DNA from: Fibrobacteria bacterium
GTDB taxonomy: Bacteria; Fibrobacterota; Fibrobacteria; UBA11236
DNA length: 64,000 nt
Assembly: GCA_025360005.1 (NCBI GenBank)
Contig: JANYDA010000034.1
Coordinates: 47,872-111,871, forward strand
Direction: 5' to 3'
Positions 60,358-64,000 of the stretch are shown one piece after another. Under the pieces are notes generated by a model. That model did not search any database and was not told the origin of the DNA. It was given only the letters and a program-made list of their open reading frames with translations. Within the stretch, counting starts at the first letter, position 1, and the number at the start of each line of letters is the position of its first letter. Made by a program: the position numbers and the translations under genes.

Positions 60358-60690
60358 ATGGCCGAAGAAGACAATCATGCTCGCTTCCTCCGGAAAAACC
60401 AGGCCCTCAGCAAGGCCTACGAAATATCCAGGAAGGATAAGTTCAAGGACAAGCTGGTAAAAGGGGAAATCAAACCCGAACTGGTGGCCTGCTACCGCTG
60501 CAAGAAAATCCGTCCCTGCATGAAATTCTCCATCATGGAAACCGGCCGCGCGGAAGGCGCCGTTTCCGTGTCCAACGAGTACGTTCCCCTTTGCGAGGAA
60601 TGCGCTCCCAAAAAGAAAAAAGATCCTAACGAGCTGAACGCCAAACAGATCAGCTCACTGCTCAAGGGCGCTCGCAAGGGCCGGATTTAA
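60358..60690 (+). CDS. Small basic protein with two CxxC motifs
   Basis: This 110-residue protein has a charged N-terminal helix (RFLRKNQALSKAYEISRKDKFKDKL). CYRCKKIRPC and, about 35 residues later, LCEECAPKKKK could together bind zinc, and a basic tail ends it. The pattern suggests a zinc-ribbon-like nucleic-acid or ribosome-associated protein, but no family was recognised. A consensus AGGAGG ribosome-binding site precedes ATG 60358. A possible weak promoter (TTAGCC, 18 nt, TATATC) lies near 60280-60310. It is convergent with nrdR. Confidence 0.8.
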   Translation: MAEEDNHARFLRKNQALSKAYEISRKDKFKDKLVKGEIKPELVACYRCKKIRPCMKFSIMETGRAEGAVSVSNEYVPLCEECAPKKKKDPNELNAKQISSLLKGARKGRI

Positions 60691-60759
60691 AAAGCGGATT
60701 TTGGTAGGGAATAAGAGAGGAATCGAGGGTGTTACCGGTTCCGGCGGATGCCGCGGAGC

Positions 60760-61218
60760 TCAGGTATAGTTCTGTTGCATGACGCTGATCTCGGACAGGA
60801 ATTCCTTGATCTCTTTGAACTTGCGGTAGACGGAAGCGAAGCGGATATAAGCCACTTCGTCCACCGGGAACAAGGCCTTCATGGCCAACTCGCCGATTAC
60901 CTTGGAATTGATTTCGCTCTCCGGCATGGCCTGGATGGCGTTCTCGATCTGATCCACCATCTGGTCGATGGTTTCCGTAGAGACCGGGCGCTTCTTGCAA
61001 GCGGTATAGAAGCCGCCCAGAATCTTCTGCCGGTCATAAGGTTCCCGGCGCCCATCGGCCTTTACGATTGTAAGGGGAATGGTTTCCACGTATTCGTAAG
61101 TGGTAAAACGCTGTCCGCAGCTTAGACACTCGCGACGGCGGCGGATGGCCTTGCCTTCCCGGCTGGAGCGGGAGTCCACCACCTTATCTTCCTCGCATGT
61201 ACAGAATGGGCATTTCAT
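60760..61218 (-). CDS. nrdR: Transcriptional repressor NrdR
   Basis: This 152-residue repressor of ribonucleotide reductase genes has an N-terminal zinc ribbon (MKCPFCTCEEDKVVDSR, CLSCGQRFTTYE) and an ATP-cone domain (IVKADGRREPYDRQKILGGFYTACKKRPVS). Both match NrdR. Start ATG 61218 is directly supported by MKCPFC; the frame upstream is spurious. Its promoter at 61235-61263 would start the transcript about 10 nt before the ATG, leaving almost no room for a Shine-Dalgarno. No nrd gene is in the window. Confidence 0.97.
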   Translation of the reverse strand: MKCPFCTCEEDKVVDSRSSREGKAIRRRRECLSCGQRFTTYEYVETIPLTIVKADGRREPYDRQKILGGFYTACKKRPVSTETIDQMVDQIENAIQAMPESEINSKVIGELAMKALFPVDEVAYIRFASVYRKFKEIKEFLSEISVMQQNYT

Positions 61219-61234
61219 AGCGGAATCGGTTCTT

Positions 61235-61263
61235 AATATATCCAACTCCCAACAGTTAATCAA
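61235..61263 (-). promoter_or_regulatory. Sigma70-type promoter of nrdR
   Basis: Minus-strand TTGATT (61263-61258), 17 nt and TATATT (61240-61235) predict a start near 61228, giving an unusually short leader. Confidence 0.6.
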
Positions 61264-61368
61264 CAGGCATGTTCAAAAATGTTTAAAAAGAAAGATGGAC
61301 GCCGGCTGCTGTAAGCTTAGGCAAGGACAAAGGTTAAGAAAAAGGTGAGGAGTGCGCAAGGATGGAAT

Positions 61369-61386
61369 GGGGGGCTGGCCCCCCCC
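61369..61386 (-). terminator. GC hairpin after the PPi-PFK gene
   Basis: A GGGGGG run and a CCCCCC run form a short stem just past the stop of the minus-strand PPi-PFK gene. No T-run follows. Confidence 0.4.
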
Positions 61387-61392
61387 GATGTC

Positions 61393-63057
61393 TTACCCCT
61401 GTTCCAACTCCAACGTCTGGGTAATCGCGTCGCTAACCTCGGAAGGACCGAAGTATTGGATGGGGCCGGGATAGATGAACGCGTCTTCGATTTCCCATCG
61501 GGAGCGGCCGGCTGCCAGGGCCTTGAAGGCGGGACCTTCCAATTCAACCAGGGCTTTTTGGATAACCGGCTTCCTATGGCCGTGGCGCTGTTCCATGTTG
61601 AACATCATGGAGATGGGAATGCCGCCTGCGGCCCATTGGTCCACGCCTTTGGAGACATTCCGGATGGATGCCATGTAGCCGGTGCGGCCGCTTTTCACCA
61701 GCACCGCGGCTACGCAGCCCAGGCTATAACAATAATCGGCGTCGAAGTTGGACGGGGCGGCGGCGCGGCCTTCATACCCGAAGAAGTGCCGTTGGGAAGA
61801 GAACTTGCCCTTGTAGGCGGGCGAGGCCTTGAGTTTGCGGCCGACGAGTTCGGCCAGGAGGGCGTCCGTGTCGATCAGGGAAACCTGCACGTTACCGTGC
61901 GGATCCCGGTCCAGCAGCAATTGCAGTTGGATGGTTTTGGGAAGGGAGGCGAAGGTCTTGCCCAATGCCGCAGACAAGGCTTCCGCTTCCAGCCAGCCGG
62001 ACATGGCGGCGATTTTCACATCCGCGGTTTCCAGCTTGGCGAAGGCGGCTTCGTTCTTGGCCAGCAAATCGTTGAGGCGGCCGATCAGGGTCTTGAAGGA
62101 AGGGATGAATTCGATCAGGCCTTCCGGGATCAAGACCACGCCGTAGTTCTTGCCGGCATCCGCGCGCGCGGAGATGACGCGGGCGATGTCGTCGACGATC
62201 TGCTCCAGGCTCAGGTTGCGCTTCTCAACTTCCTCGGAAATCAGTGTTACGTTGGCGTGCGTTTGCAGGCCCGCTTCCAGCGCGATATGGCTGGCGGAAC
62301 GCCCCATCAGCTTGATGAAGTGCCAATATTTCTTGGCCGATCCCGCGTCGCGGGCGATGTTGCCGATCAGTTCCGCGTAAGTCTTGACGGCGGTGTCGAA
62401 GCCGAAAGAGACGGGGATATGCATGTTCTTCAGGTCGCCGTCGATGGTCTTGGGCACGCCGATGACGGAGGTGGTCAGCCCCTTGGCCTTGAGGTATTCC
62501 GCCAGGATGGCGGCGTTGGTGTTGGAATCGTCCCCGCCGATGATGACGATCGCCTGCAAAGCCAGGCTATTTATGACTTCGATGCAACGATCGAATTGCT
62601 CCGGGGTTTCCAGTTTGGTGCGCCCGGAGCCGATGATATCGAACCCGCCGGTATTGCGATAGGCATCCATCCTCTCCGCGGTGATGGTTTCATATTTGCC
62701 TTTTTCCAGGCCGCCGGGTCCGCCCAGAAAGCCGAAGATCTGGCTTTGCGGATGGATGGATTTGACGCTGTCGAAGAGGCCGGCGATAACATTGTGCCCG
62801 CCCGGGGCCTGCCCGCCGGATAGCACGACGCCGATGCGGAGTGGCGTGGTTTCGCCCGCATCCACACCGGCCTGGAAGGAAAGCAGAGGCTTTCCATAGG
62901 TGTTGGGAAAGCTTTTCCTGATGGTCTCCCTGTCCTTGGCGGGTTCGGCCGCAGCGCCTTCCACCACCTTTACCTTGGCGATGCCTTGGCGCAGGGAGGG
63001 AGGGACCTTGGGCTGGTATTGCTTGCGATGCTTTTCGAGGATGGAGACTTGGCTCAC
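61393..63057 (-). CDS. pfp: Pyrophosphate-dependent 6-phosphofructokinase
   Basis: This 554-residue enzyme uses pyrophosphate to phosphorylate fructose 6-phosphate, reversibly, in glycolysis. IGVVLSGGQAPGGHN, FLGGPGGL, the PPi-type GGDDSNTNA (ATP enzymes have a Gly in place of the second Asp), the catalytic VPKTIDGDLKN and the MGRSASHIALE segment are all present. The length fits the long plant-type/clade II PFP. The start is GTG 63057 with AAAGGA upstream. The gene is divergent from tRNA-Pro. A PPi-PFK fits a fermentative, energy-saving metabolism alongside the xylose genes. Confidence 0.96.
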   Translation of the reverse strand: MSQVSILEKHRKQYQPKVPPSLRQGIAKVKVVEGAAAEPAKDRETIRKSFPNTYGKPLLSFQAGVDAGETTPLRIGVVLSGGQAPGGHNVIAGLFDSVKSIHPQSQIFGFLGGPGGLEKGKYETITAERMDAYRNTGGFDIIGSGRTKLETPEQFDRCIEVINSLALQAIVIIGGDDSNTNAAILAEYLKAKGLTTSVIGVPKTIDGDLKNMHIPVSFGFDTAVKTYAELIGNIARDAGSAKKYWHFIKLMGRSASHIALEAGLQTHANVTLISEEVEKRNLSLEQIVDDIARVISARADAGKNYGVVLIPEGLIEFIPSFKTLIGRLNDLLAKNEAAFAKLETADVKIAAMSGWLEAEALSAALGKTFASLPKTIQLQLLLDRDPHGNVQVSLIDTDALLAELVGRKLKASPAYKGKFSSQRHFFGYEGRAAAPSNFDADYCYSLGCVAAVLVKSGRTGYMASIRNVSKGVDQWAAGGIPISMMFNMEQRHGHRKPVIQKALVELEGPAFKALAAGRSRWEIEDAFIYPGPIQYFGPSEVSDAITQTLELEQG

Positions 63058-63221
63058 GGTAATTCCTTTGCGGTGGGGAAGAGCGGCGGCGCTGAGGCCG
63101 CCCGGGGCGGACCCGGATGAAGCGTATAGGGAGCGAAAAATAATTTTCCGCCGCCGGAATTACGAGAGGCAAACGCCCGGAGGCCAATGTATAGGCGCAT
63201 CGCAGGACCGGCACCGATTTA

Positions 63222-63251
63222 TTGACGAAAACAGACCCTATTTGGTACATT
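63222..63251 (+). promoter_or_regulatory. Promoter of tRNA-Pro
   Basis: TTGACG (63222-63227), 18 nt and TACATT (63246-63251) predict a start near 63258, about 32 nt before the tRNA. Confidence 0.55.
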
Positions 63252-63265
63252 ATCCCAGCCATTGG

Positions 63266-63286
63266 AAAAACGCCTCCGGCGTTTTT
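63266..63286 (+). other. Terminator-like hairpin between promoter and tRNA-Pro
   Basis: AAAAACGCC (63266-63274) pairs perfectly with GGCGTTTTT (63278-63286) around a TCC loop, 3 nt before the tRNA. It looks like a bidirectional intrinsic terminator yet lies downstream of the tRNA promoter, so it is either an attenuator/processing hairpin in the tRNA leader or a terminator for minus-strand transcription coming out of the recombinase. Confidence 0.6.
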
Positions 63287-63289
63287 CTT

Positions 63290-63366
63290 CGGGATGTGGC
63301 TCAGTCTGGTAGAGTACCTGAATGGGGTTCAGGTGGTCGTGGGTTCGAATCCCGCCATCCCGACCA
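63290..63366 (+). tRNA. tRNA-Pro (GGG)
   Basis: Acceptor CGGGATG pairs with CATCCCG. The anticodon stem CCTGA/TCAGG encloses loop ATGGGGT (anticodon GGG, proline), and the T-arm GTGGG/CCCGC has loop TTCGAAT. The 3' CCA is encoded. A perfect 10-bp hairpin follows at 63375-63398. The opposite strand is read by the recombinase frame. Confidence 0.97.
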
Positions 63367-64000
63367 TCTCGCAGAAACCCCCTCTAATGAGGGGGTTTCT
63401 TGCGGGGACGGAAACCCTTCCGTCTTCATAAGTGCCATGGAATCAAAGGGTTTCCGATATTCGGCACTGACCTTTCCGTCTCTCAAATAAAAGTTCGAAC
63501 CCACTATATTGAGGACATCCCTGCGTCCGAACTGATCCTGCGAATCATACAGTAAATACGCACTTTCCACGAGTTCTAACACCAAAAATGCCTCTTCGTG
63601 GAATGTCTCGTCTGCGCTCTCGTTCGCGTTCAAAAGCCCTTCCAGGCGGAAGATTTCCTTTTCCCATTCTTGGGACTTCCGGATCCAAAGGGCCTCGGAG
63701 AGCTTCCCATCCAATTTATCCTCATAGGCCCTCTCTAATCGAGCTTGCAGGGTTTCAAGCTGCTCCTTGAACGTGGCCTTAGAGTGCCCGCGTATGCTCT
63801 CGGCCTCCTTGATAACCCCGGTTATGGCCTCCCGCAGCTTTTGAACCAGTTCCGTATCCAAGGTGCGAATTCCGGCCAAAAGATCCATCATTCCGGTCAT
63901 TGGATCCAGATCGGAGCGAAGCGACGCTGGCCGTCTGTTAAAAGTAGTACGGGTGGATCCAATGCTCAACTTTTGTGGGGAGCGGCTTTCCGCCGGGATT
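63301..64000 (-). CDS. Serine recombinase C-terminal part (partial, at window edge)
   Basis: The frame is open from the right edge to a stop at 63301. The readable part has the C-terminal coiled coil of large serine recombinases (ETLQARLERAYEDKLDGKLSEALW) and the closing segment QFGRRDVLNIVGSNFYLRDGKVSAEYRKPFD. The last about 20 residues (SGWRDSNPRPPEPHSGTLPD) are encoded antisense to tRNA-Pro, as in elements integrated into tRNA genes. The N-terminal catalytic and zinc-ribbon regions lie beyond the window or are missing. The sequence before about 63890 does not look like a recombinase, so the gene may be truncated. The TTG at 63969 is not a convincing start. Confidence 0.75.
   Translation of the reverse strand, partial: IPAESRSPQKLSIGSTRTTFNRRPASLRSDLDPMTGMMDLLAGIRTLDTELVQKLREAITGVIKEAESIRGHSKATFKEQLETLQARLERAYEDKLDGKLSEALWIRKSQEWEKEIFRLEGLLNANESADETFHEEAFLVLELVESAYLLYDSQDQFGRRDVLNIVGSNFYLRDGKVSAEYRKPFDSMALMKTEGFPSPQETPSLEGVSARWSGWRDSNPRPPEPHSGTLPD
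63375..63398 (+). terminator. Hairpin after tRNA-Pro
   Basis: AAACCCCCTC (63375-63384) and GAGGGGGTTT (63389-63398) form a perfect 10-bp stem with loop TAAT, ending in a short T-run. It is a typical tRNA transcription terminator. Confidence 0.7.

Overview
This is GC-rich bacterial chromosome with densely packed genes, many 1-10 nt gene overlaps, and frequent GTG and TTG starts. The content suggests a Gram-negative member of the FCB superphylum, possibly Fibrobacterota or a relative. The main reasons are a PorU/gingipain-like C25 peptidase with a FlgD/T9SS-like C-terminal domain, many lipoproteins, a Wzi-like outer-membrane protein, a TonB-C protein and an MltD-type transglycosylase. A PPi-dependent phosphofructokinase and xylose genes are also present. 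The taxonomy is an inference; there is no rRNA in the window.

Layout. 0.1-7.2 kb: a secreted helical protein, YihY and TauE/SafE membrane proteins, a Wzi-like barrel and an M61-like lipoprotein peptidase. 7.3-11.2 kb: an acyl-CoA dehydrogenase, a two-TM miniprotein and an FtsZ/tubulin-like GTPase with its own promoter and terminator. 11.3-17.7 kb: a complete suf Fe-S operon, in the order NifU-like fusion, sufB, sufC, sufD, sufS, sufU. It is headed by a large dyad and diverges from asnS. 19.4-22.3 kb: xylB-xylA with a terminator. 22.4-27.8 kb: a minus-strand cluster of an RND exporter, a secreted protein, a 31-aa membrane microprotein, a membrane-anchored protein and an octaheme cytochrome c. 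27.9-33.5 kb: HAD, two GT2 glycosyltransferases, a large secreted protein, a methyltransferase and pcm. 33.6-37.6 kb: a three-gene Fe(III)-type ABC importer.

37.8-50.6 kb: a secreted protein, serA, a large TPR protein, a FlgN-like coiled-coil protein, an NtrB/NtrC-type two-component pair, a second histidine kinase, a GGDEF-like membrane protein, a TPR/TonB-C protein and an acidic 70-aa protein. Two unusual intergenic repeats lie here: 60-bp tandem hairpin units at 45.2 kb and a 28-bp inverted-repeat element at 48.3-48.5 kb. 50.6-58.2 kb: envelope enzymes (MltD-like, SppA, PorU-like C25 peptidase). 58.3-63.4 kb: a lipoprotein, tRNA(CAU) that resembles tRNA-Ile2, a degenerate SGNH-fold protein, a Cys-motif small protein, nrdR, PPi-PFK and tRNA-Pro(GGG). 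The right edge carries the C-terminal part of a large serine recombinase. Its frame runs antisense through tRNA-Pro, which suggests the border of an integrated element.

No CRISPR array, rRNA operon, insertion sequence or obvious phage-defence island was seen. No single locus is clearly a new system. The strongest leads are the FtsZ-like GTPase, the Cys-less IscU-like/NifU fusion under a palindromic suf leader, the RND-microprotein-octaheme cluster, the repeat elements inside the signalling cluster, and the tRNA-Pro integration boundary. All family assignments come from reading motifs by eye, not from database searches.
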